From the NCBI GenBank assembly GCA_003151275.1, contig PLXC01000143.1, positions 1-21,215 of the forward strand: a DNA stretch of 21,215 nt, given 5' to 3'. Positions 1 through 5,901 of the stretch are shown here, piece after piece. The DNA is from Candidatus Melainabacteria bacterium. GTDB taxonomy: Bacteria; Cyanobacteriota; Vampirovibrionia; Obscuribacterales; Obscuribacteraceae. The notes beneath the pieces are model-generated. The model had not been told where the DNA came from. It was given only the letters and a program-made list of their open reading frames with translations, and searched no databases. A program made the translations under genes and the position numbers. Position 1 is the stretch's first letter, and every line of letters starts with the position of its first letter.

Positions 1-600
1 TGCTACGGTTTCTGGTCAGCGCCGACCTAGTGTTTCCGCAATGCCCCTCGGCTCAAAGCTCTCAACTTGTGAGTGCTCACCGGTTATGCATCTAGTTTAC
101 TGAGTTTGACGACGATGAGAAGTACCCCAGAGAATGTTTAATAGATCTTTTTTGCATATAGCAAGACAGGGTCTTAGTCTCGGTGCAATCTGTTCTTACA
201 GGCTGACAAGCGCCCGATCTACAAAGCCGCTCAGGCTCTGAGTCCTGCTATACCGAATATGCGTCCACGAGATACACAAAACAGCGGTAGCGCATATCCA
301 AACGCGTTTATAAGTTGCTGAGCTTGAACTTAAATTGTTGCCGCTTGCTACGTGTTAGGGGGGGCGGGCGGGTAGCCACGCGGGAACCGCGCCTCTGCTG
401 CCAACATAATTCGACTGTACCCTCCAGCGCGTAGCAGGCTAAGTTTTAAGCTCGCTCCATCACCAAACTGCGCAGAAAATAAAAAGAGCCCGTCAGGCAC
501 CATCATTACGAGATCTCGAGCTCACCAGCGTTGAATGGATCTTCCTCCGGACGATGTACAGCACCAAATGCGATATCAAAGGCAAAGAAGCTGCGCTATA
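1..600. other. Left end without a recognisable gene
   Basis: No open frame here shows a family motif, a convincing ribosome-binding site or a plausible protein composition. The only structured element seen is the first copy of the GC-rich palindromic repeat at 356-393, listed separately. The stretch may be the downstream flank of the first small-gene module, or a degraded remnant. Confidence 0.5.
356..393 (+). repeat. GC-rich palindromic repeat, copy 1 (REP-like)
   Basis: First of three dispersed copies of a 37-38 bp element that starts TAGGG, runs through a GGCGGGCGGGTAGCCACG-like segment and ends in a CGCGG-GAA-CCGCG hairpin plus GCC. The GTAG tetranucleotide followed by a palindrome recalls REP elements. 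The other copies are at 1323-1359 and 2904-2940, all in the same orientation. Each copy lies downstream of a minus-strand gene. No RAYT transposase is visible in the window. Confidence 0.75.
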
Positions 601-625
601 GGCCCGAGGCGTGAAGCCCCGGGCC
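601..625 (-). terminator. Strong GC hairpin after the first small gene
   Basis: GGCCCG (601-606) pairs with CGGGCC (620-625). After an A/C mismatch, GGC pairs with GCC around a GTGAA loop. It lies 10 bp beyond the stop codon of the 635-850 gene. There is no T-run, so it may be a 3'-end stabiliser or a Rho-type end rather than a classic intrinsic terminator. Confidence 0.4.
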
Positions 626-634
626 GAGCACGAC

Positions 635-850
635 TTACCACTCGTCGAAGACAGAGCGGATATCGTATTCTTCTAGCATCATCTCATGGCAACATCCTTG
701 GCAGGACTGCAGATGCGTGTGACATGTATGTCCCGCGGCTGTCCTGGCGAGGGCTTGTTCCTCGTCCATGAGCATTTCGTCATTCGCATCAATGAGACTG
801 AGCTCCGCGACGTCGATGATGTACGTGACAGGGATGGATTTTGTAGTCAT
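635..850 (-). CDS. Small Cys/His-containing acidic protein, function unknown
   Basis: A 71-residue protein that I do not recognise. The first 35 residues are acidic and hydrophobic. The middle has a cluster of Cys and His (HTCHTHLQSCQGCC, about residues 41-54) that could bind a metal. The C-terminus is acidic. The ATG is preceded by an AGGA element about 8 bases upstream, which supports translation. The leader and some 330 bp further upstream are nearly identical to those before the gene at 1405-1650, although the two proteins show no real similarity. Both are small, acidic and carry a short Cys motif in the C-terminal half. The duplicated leader is the main reason to believe the gene is real. 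It ends just before a GC hairpin at 601-625. A regulatory or peptide-type role is possible but not shown. Confidence 0.45.
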   Translation of the reverse strand: MTTKSIPVTYIIDVAELSLIDANDEMLMDEEQALARTAAGHTCHTHLQSCQGCCHEMMLEEYDIRSVFDEW

Positions 851-1226
851 AGCGAAATCCTCATGAATCCGGCTTCGGCACCGGCTACCAATGGGCCACC
901 GCCAACTTAATTTTTGTTGTCAACACTGGCGCAGCCACCCGCAAGGGCTTGGTGTTTACTACAAAAATTTTGGTGGTACCCTCAACAAAGCCGGTGGAGA
1001 GGACGACGAGATCCAGTGGAAACCGCATAAGAACACAAGGCTGGCGTAGTCAGCCGGCTAAAAAAGCGGTTGGAACGGTGTGTGCGGACAGTAAAAAGAT
1101 GCGCCGCGGCTCAAAAGAGCAACACCTCAAACTCACCGACAAGGAGTACTTAAAATATGCTTCTTCCGCGCCTCCCAAGCCATGCGGATGTAAGCAGATT
1201 TTATTTACTCCGCCCCCTGGGCGTTC
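851..1226 (-). repeat. Duplicated leader, copy 1
   Basis: This segment is repeated at 1651-2030 with high identity (roughly nine of ten bases by eye) and a few small indels. On the minus strand it is the sequence immediately upstream of the small gene at 635-850, including its ribosome-binding region. It contains a hairpin with arms of 18 bases at 909-926 and 952-969 (two mismatches) and a smaller GGCTG/CAGCC hairpin near 1040-1056. The reading frames that cross it are not conserved as proteins, so it looks like a regulatory leader or a duplicated mobile segment. Confidence 0.85.
909..969 (-). promoter_or_regulatory. Long leader hairpin, copy 1
   Basis: An inverted repeat of 18 bases, reading AATTTTTGTTGTCAACAC on the plus strand, with a 25-base loop that can itself fold through AGCC/GGCT. 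It sits about 60-120 bases upstream of the start codon of the 635-850 gene. The same structure is at 1710-1770. The right arm has diverged at two positions here. Confidence 0.6.
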
Positions 1227-1322
1227 AACCATCTCGAATTATTGCACCAAATACGACACCATCAAAATAGTTTTTTTTCGAGTCAAAAAGTGCTGACCAA
1301 GTGGCTGCCAATCTACCTGTTT

Positions 1323-1359
1323 TAGGGTGGCGGGCGGGTAACCACGCGGGTACCGCGCC
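1323..1359 (+). repeat. GC-rich palindromic repeat, copy 2 (REP-like)
   Basis: Second copy of the element at 356-393, with GTAA in place of GTAG and CGCGG-GTA-CCGCG in the hairpin. It lies about 45 bp beyond the stop codon of the small gene at 1405-1650. Confidence 0.75.
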
Positions 1360-1390
1360 CTGCTTATTACGAGAACCAATTGCGATATTG

Positions 1391-1421
1391 AGAAGAAGGG
1401 GGCACTAAGCCCCCAGCTTCT
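1391..1421 (-). terminator. Hairpin overlapping the stop codon of the second small gene
   Basis: AGAAG (1391-1395) pairs with CTTCT (1417-1421), and GGGGGC (1398-1403) pairs with GCCCCC (1409-1414). The TAG stop codon lies in the loop. No T-run follows on the minus strand, so it may stabilise the 3' end or slow termination. Confidence 0.45.
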
Positions 1422-1650
1422 CTGCTCGTAAACACTCAATGCATTTACGTGACTGAGAGCACGTTCTATCGAGGTGCTCGTACCAAGTCTTCAAAGCTCT
1501 TCGCTGCTTTTCAAAAGTATCCAGAGCGAAGATTTCTTCATAAGTTTCCTCGATTTCATCATCGAGCAAGTCATACATGATGCTCTTCATTTCTGGATCG
1601 TAATCGTCTTCGATAAGTTTGTACTCGCTCTCTTGATTGAAATTGCTCAT
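1405..1650 (-). CDS. Small acidic protein with a C-terminal Cys motif, function unknown
   Basis: An 81-residue protein, strongly acidic over residues 8-45, then a more basic segment with aromatic and Cys residues (a CSQSRKCIEC segment near residues 64-73, which has a CxxC). I recognise no family. The ATG has an AGAGGA ribosome-binding element about 9 bases upstream. The leader and the 330 bp beyond it are a near copy of those of the 635-850 gene, while the coding parts differ. A GC hairpin closes the gene. The pattern resembles a cassette in which the regulatory part is kept and the protein is swapped, or two old paralogues under strong divergence. Its role is unknown. Confidence 0.55.
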   Translation of the reverse strand: MSNFNQESEYKLIEDDYDPEMKSIMYDLLDDEIEETYEEIFALDTFEKQRRALKTWYEHLDRTCSQSRKCIECLRAEKLGA

Positions 1651-2030
1651 CTTCGAGGTCCTCTTGTATCCGGCGTCTTCACCGGCTTCCTCTGGGATAC
1701 CGCCAACTTAATTTTTGTTGTCAACACTGGCGCAGCCACCCGCAAGGGCTTGGTGTTGATAACAAAAATTTTGGTGGTACCCTCAAAAGAGCCGGGGGAG
1801 AGGACGACGAGATCCAGTGGAGAGCAGCATATAAACATAAGGCTGGCGTAGTCAGCCGCCTAAAAAAAGCTGCTCGGAACGGTGTGGGCGGACAGTAAAA
1901 AGATGCGCCGCGGCTCACAAGAGCGACACCTCGAACTCACCGACAAGGAGTACTTAAAATATGCTTCTTCCGCGCCTCCACGCCATGCGGATGCAAGCAG
2001 ATTTTATTTACTCCGCCCCCTGGGCCGTTC
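1651..2030 (-). repeat. Duplicated leader, copy 2
   Basis: Near-identical partner of 851-1226, in the same orientation and about 800 bp away. It includes the ribosome-binding region of the 1405-1650 gene. It ends inside the 3' flank of the KfrA-like gene, so whether transcription of the small gene starts here or reads through from kfrA is unclear. Confidence 0.85.
1710..1770 (-). promoter_or_regulatory. Long leader hairpin, copy 2
   Basis: Arms at 1710-1727 and 1753-1770 pair over 18 bases with a single G-T wobble, better than copy 1. The hairpin lies 60-120 bases before the start codon of the 1405-1650 gene. It could be an RNA switch or attenuator in the leader, or a DNA operator read as a palindrome. 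Confidence 0.6.
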
Positions 2031-2091
2031 GATCATGCACAGATCATGCGGAAATTTGAAGCACCATATACGATGCCAAGAAAAACCAGTG

Positions 2092-2805
2092 CTATGTTTT
2101 CTTCTTGCCGCTATCACCTAACGCAGCTAACAACTGGGCGTATTGGTCCTTCAATGCTTCCACCTGCCCTCTTAACTCTGCTGCTTCTCTAACTGCCTTT
2201 TCCTGCTCCAGCCTCAACTGTTCTATCATCGTTGCTGATTGATGCTGCGCCTCATTGTGCTTATCTCGCTCGCCTTCCGAGTCAACTCGCAAGCGATCAA
2301 GATCTCTTTCTTGTTTTTCAACGACTCTCTCAAGCTGCTCTGCAGCCGCCTTGTGTCCGGCTGCGTCCGCCTGAGCGGCATGAGTTTGTGCCTCCCACTC
2401 GACTAGCTTCACTTTCAGGTCTTCGATTTGTAGAGACTGAGATTCATTCTCAGACTCAAGCTTGCCCGAGTAGTCCAGGGCGTCTTGAAATTTTTTCAAG
2501 GCTGCTTCTATTTCTTGATCAGCTTTATCCTTTACCGCTTTTATTGAGCGCTCTGCAGCTTGCGAAACGAGCCTCCAGGAATTCGTGTAGCCGGCCATTA
2601 CATCCGCCGGTATTTCATTAGTGACCGGAGTCAGTTCAAATGGGTGCGCCTGCTCCCATTCTCCAAGCAATTTGTAGATGGTCCGTAGACTGCCGCCGCC
2701 GAGTTCGTCTAGCAGCACCGTCGCTGTTACTTCCCTCCCTGCGGCCTTGAGGCGGTCAGCGGTCTCAAATAACTCTTCCGGCTCAATTGCCCGCCTGCGC
2801 GCCAT
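2092..2805 (-). CDS. kfrA: KfrA-like plasmid DNA-binding protein with a long coiled coil
   Basis: A 237-residue protein with the KfrA layout. An N-terminal helical DNA-binding domain (about residues 3-60; ADRLKAAGREVTATVLLDELGGGS followed by RTIYKLLGEWE) resembles the KfrA_N family. A long, charged coiled coil covers about residues 80-230 and a short Lys-rich tail ends the protein. In IncP plasmids KfrA binds its own promoter and supports stable inheritance through its filament-like coiled coil. I chose the ATG at 2805. A GTG four codons upstream is also possible. The region upstream holds tandem TGGTAATAA words that fit an autoregulatory operator. It is the most plasmid-like gene of the left part of the window. 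Confidence 0.8.
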   Translation of the reverse strand: MARRRAIEPEELFETADRLKAAGREVTATVLLDELGGGSLRTIYKLLGEWEQAHPFELTPVTNEIPADVMAGYTNSWRLVSQAAERSIKAVKDKADQEIEAALKKFQDALDYSGKLESENESQSLQIEDLKVKLVEWEAQTHAAQADAAGHKAAAEQLERVVEKQERDLDRLRVDSEGERDKHNEAQHQSATMIEQLRLEQEKAVREAAELRGQVEALKDQYAQLLAALGDSGKKKT

Positions 2806-2847
2806 AACCCACCCCACTAATCGCCCTATACACCGGCTATTCTAGCA

Positions 2848-2900
2848 CATTATTACCATTTATTTTTATCATTACTATTATTATTACCATTATTACCAAA
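2848..2900 (-). promoter_or_regulatory. Tandem TGGTAATAA words upstream of kfrA-like gene
   Basis: TTATTACCA (TGGTAATAA on the minus strand) occurs exactly at 2850-2858, 2881-2889 and 2890-2898, the last two directly abutting, with degenerate ATTA/TATTA words between them. A TAGAAT that could be a -10 element lies at about 2838-2843 on the minus strand. KfrA proteins are known autorepressors, so this is a reasonable operator. Confidence 0.45.
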
Positions 2901-2903
2901 AGC

Positions 2904-2940
2904 TAGGGTGGCGGGTGGGTAGCCACGCGGGAACCGCGCC
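2904..2940 (+). repeat. GC-rich palindromic repeat, copy 3 (REP-like)
   Basis: Third copy, with GGTGGCGGGTGGGTAGCC and the CGCGG-GAA-CCGCG hairpin intact. It lies about 95 bp beyond the stop codon of the RadC-like gene and directly next to the putative kfrA operator. Confidence 0.75.
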
Positions 2941-3033
2941 TTGCAGCTAGCCAGTGCCGCCGGCGCCTCCCTGAAATGACAGCGCGCTCAATCCTGCCAA
3001 GGACCAAGCGCGCTTTCGTCACTGCGATCTGGG

Positions 3034-3519
3034 TTAATCGTTCTTGCTTGCCACGCTCCACAAGTGCGGCAACTCTTCTCTCAAGCTGGTCAGTCCGTTT
3101 GAACTGACAATCACATGATCGATCACGTTCACACCCAACAAAACGCCTGCCTTAATCAGCGTCTCGGTCGTCTCAATGTCTTCTTTGCTTGGCTGAAGCG
3201 ATCCACCCGGATGATTATGCGCCACGATAATGGCGTAAGAACTAGCCACGAATGCCGCTTTGAAAACCTCCCGACAGTGTACGAGCGAACTGCTCAAAGT
3301 CCCTTGCGACACAATTTGATAGCCGATCACCTGGTTCCTGGCATTTAAATGGAACGAAACAAAATGCTCGGTATCGTAGTATTTAAGCGGCTCTACGAAC
3401 TTCTCCAAACTCTCAGGACTCAGAATAAAGCTCGGCTCTACACCCGGCTCCTTAATCAAAGCGAGCCTAATTTGCGGCACAATATATTTTAGATGCTTCT
3501 TCAAACGACGGCTATTCAT
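3034..3519 (-). CDS. radC: RadC-like JAB/MPN-domain protein
   Basis: A 161-residue protein with the JAMM signature of the RadC family: Glu51 in YDTEHF, the SQGTLSSS strand-loop near residue 71, and HNHPGG at 101-106 followed by SLQPSKED with Asp114. These residues form the metal site of JAB-fold hydrolases. The N-terminal helix-hairpin-helix region of chromosomal RadC is absent, as is usual for copies on mobile elements. The biochemical role of RadC proteins is unsettled, and older links to recombinational repair have been withdrawn. The ATG has a GAGGGGAAA ribosome-binding region. The gene lies downstream of ssb on the same strand, with a large palindrome between them, a neighbourhood typical of plasmids and integrative elements. 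Confidence 0.9.
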   Translation of the reverse strand: MNSRRLKKHLKYIVPQIRLALIKEPGVEPSFILSPESLEKFVEPLKYYDTEHFVSFHLNARNQVIGYQIVSQGTLSSSLVHCREVFKAAFVASSYAIIVAHNHPGGSLQPSKEDIETTETLIKAGVLLGVNVIDHVIVSSNGLTSLREELPHLWSVASKND

Positions 3520-3583
3520 CAGCTTTCCCCTCTAGCTCTAGTCAGGCAACGCCCGCCCTATCGCTCTCACTCACTACCCCAGC

Positions 3584-3742
3584 GGCTGCTTGCGCACCGC
3601 ATGCAGCGCATGCCCGTAACCGGAACCCACGGGGTCCCCGTGTCAACGCCCCTCGCGTAGCGACCCGCAGGGCTTGGGGGCGATTTACACGGGGGTGGTT
3701 TCGGTTACGCTCGCAAAGCGGGCATGCAGGTAGCAAGCAGCC
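3584..3742. promoter_or_regulatory. Large imperfect palindrome upstream of radC
   Basis: GGCTGCTTGC (3584-3593) pairs perfectly with 3733-3742. Inside it GCATGCCCG (3608-3616) pairs with 3719-3727, GTAACCG (3616-3622) with 3702-3708, and CGCCCC (3647-3652) with 3677-3682. Local CACGGGG/CCCCGTG and TCGC/GCGA hairpins lie near the apex. The arms hold the same order over 160 bp, so a folded RNA or single-stranded DNA is likely. A 64-residue frame runs through it but has no independent support. Candidate roles are a single-strand promoter or origin, or a structured leader for radC. Confidence 0.6.
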
Positions 3743-3960
3743 CGGACACCAAAGAAACGAAAGAATTCAGCGGGGCGATCACTTTAGCTAGCCACCACTT
3801 GTAGTGGCGATAAAACTAAAAGAATTGGACCTAACAAAATCAAACAAACAAAAAACAAACAATCAAAAACCAAGAAAGAACAAGAACAACAGAAAGAAGA
3901 CGATACCTTCAGCCCATAACAAAGATTGAGTAGAGGCATATATATAAATCCGGAAAAATG
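3743..3960. other. A-rich spacer between radC palindrome and ssb terminator
   Basis: No gene is supported. It holds a small hairpin at 3791-3808 (GCCACCA/GTAGTGGC type) and a long purine-rich stretch with many AAAC/AAAG words on the plus strand. Confidence 0.5.
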
Positions 3961-3994
3961 AAAAAGAAAGGCAGGGACTTAAGCCCTGCCTTTT
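3961..3994 (-). terminator. Intrinsic terminator of ssb
   Basis: GGCAGGG (3970-3976) pairs with CCCTGCC (3984-3990) around a 7-base loop, with a run of A on the plus-strand left side (T on the minus strand) and TTTT on the right. It starts four bases beyond the ssb stop codon and can work in both directions. A decayed copy sits at 4961-5006. Confidence 0.85.
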
Positions 3995-3997
3995 GTA

Positions 3998-4408
3998 TTA
4001 GCTATTTACTGCAGCCAGCTTACTCCTCGTCGCCTTAACTTTAGGTTCCTCTGACAGAGTTTCTTCCTGAGCGACTGGCTTCTTGCCGCATAAGTAAAAG
4101 TCGTTGAGTTTGATGACAGGCTTTGTCTTCCTTACAGAGATTCCTTCTACATCCGAAGAATAAGAGGAAAGAGACAGTGATCCATAGAGGACGACCTCGC
4201 GGCCTTTGGTGATGGTCTTGAGCACACGTTCCCCTAAACCGTTCCAGGCATCAACATCGAACCACAGTGTTCTTTCTTCGTCCTTATTGGCGGAATATTC
4301 TTTCACCGCAATCGAGAATTTGACCACCTGATTGCCTGTGTCACCAAAGGTTTTAGTTTGGGGATCCTGTCCGACGTGGCCAGCAAGAGTGATTTTGTTA
4401 TTGTTCAT
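3998..4408 (-). CDS. ssb: Single-stranded DNA-binding protein (OB fold), short tail
   Basis: A 136-residue SSB-family protein. The OB-fold core covers residues 1-108: NKITLAGHVGQDPQTK, the VKFSIAVKEYS strand, the LWFDVDAWNGLGERV segment and the KGREVVLYGSLSLSSY strand all match the family pattern. It would coat single-stranded DNA during replication, transfer or repair. The start at 4408 is set by AAAGGAG six bases before the ATG, although the frame stays open upstream. The C-terminal tail is short and ends KLAAVNS. It lacks the acidic DDDIPF-type tip that chromosomal SSB uses to recruit partners, so it may act on its own. A terminator follows directly. A decayed, inverted full-length copy faces it at 4586-4960. 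Confidence 0.92.
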   Translation of the reverse strand: MNNNKITLAGHVGQDPQTKTFGDTGNQVVKFSIAVKEYSANKDEERTLWFDVDAWNGLGERVLKTITKGREVVLYGSLSLSSYSSDVEGISVRKTKPVIKLNDFYLCGKKPVAQEETLSEEPKVKATRSKLAAVNS

Positions 4409-4585
4409 GGTTTGCTCCTTTGAGCTAGGGTTTAGTGCAGTAAAAAAGGTCACAAGCACAGCCGCGCCTCGCGCTTTTCGGAGGTGACAATAGTCGCGCA
4501 GCGTCCGCAGGATTCAACTATTGCCGCAGCCGGAAAGTTGTGGCATTAATGACGCACGTAAAAGCCAAGCCAAAGAGAGCAAGCC
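4409..4585. repeat. Centre of the inverted ssb duplication
   Basis: The two ssb copies are head to head. Their upstream regions are also homologous, and the mirror axis lies near 4505, between CAATAGT (about 4489-4495) and ACTATTG (about 4518-4524). Each copy would be read away from this centre, so it should contain the ssb promoter, although I cannot point to clear -35 and -10 boxes. Confidence 0.55.
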
Positions 4586-4960
4586 ATAGAACAAGCAAAA
4601 TCACCTAAGCTAAACACGTCGGACAGGGCCAAACAAAACCTAAGACACAGACAATCAGGTGTGACAAATCAGATTGCGGAGAGGGAATTTCATAGCCAAT
4701 AAGAGACGAAGAAAAACGTGGTTCGATGTTGATGCTGGAACGGAGGGAACGGGTGCTCAAGCCAGAACCTAGCAGCGAGGTCGTCCTAAAGGACATAGTC
4801 GAAATCCACTAAAAGCGCGGATGTAGAAGGAATCCCCAGAAGACAAAGCCGAACAAAAAACTCAACGACCACAACTAATGCGGCAAGAAACCAGCGCTCA
4901 TAGAAACGCAGACAGAGGAACTAAAGCAGCGACGAGGAGAAAACTGGCAAAGTAAATAGC
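4586..4960 (+). pseudogene. Decayed inverted copy of ssb
   Basis: Read on the plus strand, this stretch follows the ssb gene from start to stop: the start region GAGCAAACCATG has become GAGCAAGCCATAG, followed by near-identical blocks such as CACGTCGGACAGG, GACACAGGCAATCAGGTG (one change), GTGGTTCGATGTTGATGC, GCGGATGTAGAAGGAATC and GCGACGAGGAG. Many substitutions and small deletions break every frame, and the start codon is lost (ATA). The homology continues into the 5' flank and into the terminator. It is therefore an inverted duplication of the whole ssb transcription unit of which one copy has died. No protein is expected. Confidence 0.85.
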
Positions 4961-5006
4961 CGAAAAAAAGACAGGAGCGCAAGCCCTGCTCTTTGTCGTT
5001 TTTCCG
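4961..5006 (+). terminator. Decayed copy of the ssb terminator
   Basis: ACAGG and CCCTG flank a short loop (about 4970-4988), with A-rich and T-rich sides. It aligns with the terminator at 3961-3994 in mirror orientation, including the TTTTTCCG that follows. Its stem is too damaged to be a confident working terminator. Confidence 0.5.
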
Positions 5007-5039
5007 CTACCTCAGCCAGCCTCCAACCTTATAGTCTGA

Positions 5040-5387
5040 TCATTCATACAACGCACCAATACGCTCAAACTCAGCAAAGGCAACCTTGAACTCATCATCC
5101 CGCTTGCACTTTTCTAAGAAGGCACAGTAGTGCAACAACACAGGCAAGAACATGTAGTCGTTGCGCTTGCCCTTAACTCGAATCAGATCGAGCGCTTCTT
5201 GAAACAAACTCTCCGCCTCAAAATGATGCTCGAGCTCAGATGCATCGATCGCCTCAACCAGCACTACATCAACGCTCTTAGCAAACTCAAGATCAAGCGT
5301 CGCAAGATGCTTCATCAGATTCTTCTGACCATCAGTACAGCCTTTCATGGCCTCAATATCGGAGATAGAAATTTCTTTACCGCTCAT
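5040..5387 (-). CDS. Small helical (TPR-like) protein, function unknown
   Basis: A 115-residue, mainly alpha-helical acidic protein. Residues 48-110 show the spacing of one to two tetratricopeptide-like helical pairs (HHFEAESLFQEALDLIRV, then LPVLLHYCAFLEKCKRDDE). This suggests a protein-protein contact role, but the signature is weak. The ATG has a GGTGGGG element just upstream. A reasonable minus-strand promoter is at 5414-5442. It is divergent from the microprotein gene at 5496. Another TPR-like gene lies at 5889-6443 but is exported, so the two are not obvious paralogues. Confidence 0.6.
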   Translation of the reverse strand: MSGKEISISDIEAMKGCTDGQKNLMKHLATLDLEFAKSVDVVLVEAIDASELEHHFEAESLFQEALDLIRVKGKRNDYMFLPVLLHYCAFLEKCKRDDEFKVAFAEFERIGALYE

Positions 5388-5413
5388 GCCCCACCAAGAT
5401 ATGTAAGGGTAAT

Positions 5414-5442
5414 ATATTCTTAGACTACCCGTATTTAGTCAA
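5414..5442 (-). promoter_or_regulatory. Possible sigma-70 promoter for the 5040-5387 gene
   Basis: On the minus strand TTGACT (5442-5437) is followed after 17 bases by GAATAT (5419-5414). Transcription would begin near 5407, about 20 bases before the ATG. Confidence 0.4.
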
Positions 5443-5495
5443 CGACTTCCAGAGTGCCAACCAGGTCAATTATCCAGCTAAGGAGAGGTGCAACC

Positions 5496-5672
5496 ATGAG
5501 CGATGGAAAGGATAAGCTGGAATCAATCGACGAAAAACTAGAGCGCATCTACGAACAAATTGACAATGCGGACTACCTCGAAAAAAAGAGAAACAGAGAA
5601 TATCACGATGGTAGAGCTCGACATCAGCTTATATGGGAACAAAGCGGAGCCAAAGATGATAGGCGCGATTAG
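5496..5672 (+). CDS. Microprotein A of a tandem pair, charged coiled coil
   Basis: A 58-residue charged protein starting MSDGKDK and ending AKDDRRD. Residues 7-35 should form an amphipathic helix or coiled coil (LESIDEKLERIYEQIDNADYL). I chose this start because AAGGAGAGG lies seven bases upstream, rather than the in-frame ATG 14 codons earlier. The next gene (5740-5901) encodes a similarly sized protein with the same start (MS-acidic), helix and basic/acidic tail ending DDQRD, so the two look like diverged tandem duplicates. The function is unknown. Paired small helical proteins could be regulators or adaptor peptides. Confidence 0.6.
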   Translation: MSDGKDKLESIDEKLERIYEQIDNADYLEKKRNREYHDGRARHQLIWEQSGAKDDRRD

Positions 5673-5739
5673 GTAACATCAGCGATGAACACAGTTTCAA
5701 TCAAACCATCGATTCTGATTCACCAAAGCAGGTGCACGC

Positions 5740-5901
5740 ATGAGCGAAGAATCAATTAAGAGCAAAATCGATCGCCTCATAAAGAAAATTGAACACAACA
5801 AAGAGCTAAGTCAACAAAGTCGAAAATGGTTAGGCGACCACGAAGTAAAACGACAAGTAGACTGGCAACGGCGTGGTGGTCGAGACGATCAACGGGACTG
5901 A
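5740..5901 (+). CDS. Microprotein B of a tandem pair
   Basis: A 53-residue protein: MSEESIKSKIDRLIKKIEH, a QQSRKWLGDHEVKRQVDWQR middle, and a GGRDDQRD end. It shares the layout of the 58-residue protein 67 bp upstream: an acidic start, a helix with ID-L--KIE spacing, an aromatic/basic segment and an Asp/Arg tail. A weak ribosome-binding site (AGGTG, about 6 bases before the ATG) is present. Its last 13 bases overlap the 3' end of the convergent gene at 5889-6443. It is too short for most gene finders. The function is unknown. Confidence 0.5.
   Translation: MSEESIKSKIDRLIKKIEHNKELSQQSRKWLGDHEVKRQVDWQRRGGRDDQRD

Noticed and set aside
949..1296. Open frame of 115 codons on the plus strand through the duplicated leader
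   Set aside because: The second copy of the repeat does not preserve the frame, the composition is unlike a folded protein, and no ribosome-binding site is seen.
356..2940. CRISPR array or integron attC cassettes
   Set aside because: Only three repeats, unequally spaced by about 970 and 1580 bp, with no cas gene. The elements lack the attC core words and no integrase is present.
3542..3736. Minus-strand frame of 64 codons with CxxC pairs through the radC palindrome
   Set aside because: It coincides with the large inverted repeat, is Arg/Ala-rich from GC-rich DNA, and is better explained by the structure.
4605..4796. Minus-strand frame of 63 codons
   Set aside because: It is the antisense of the decayed ssb copy.
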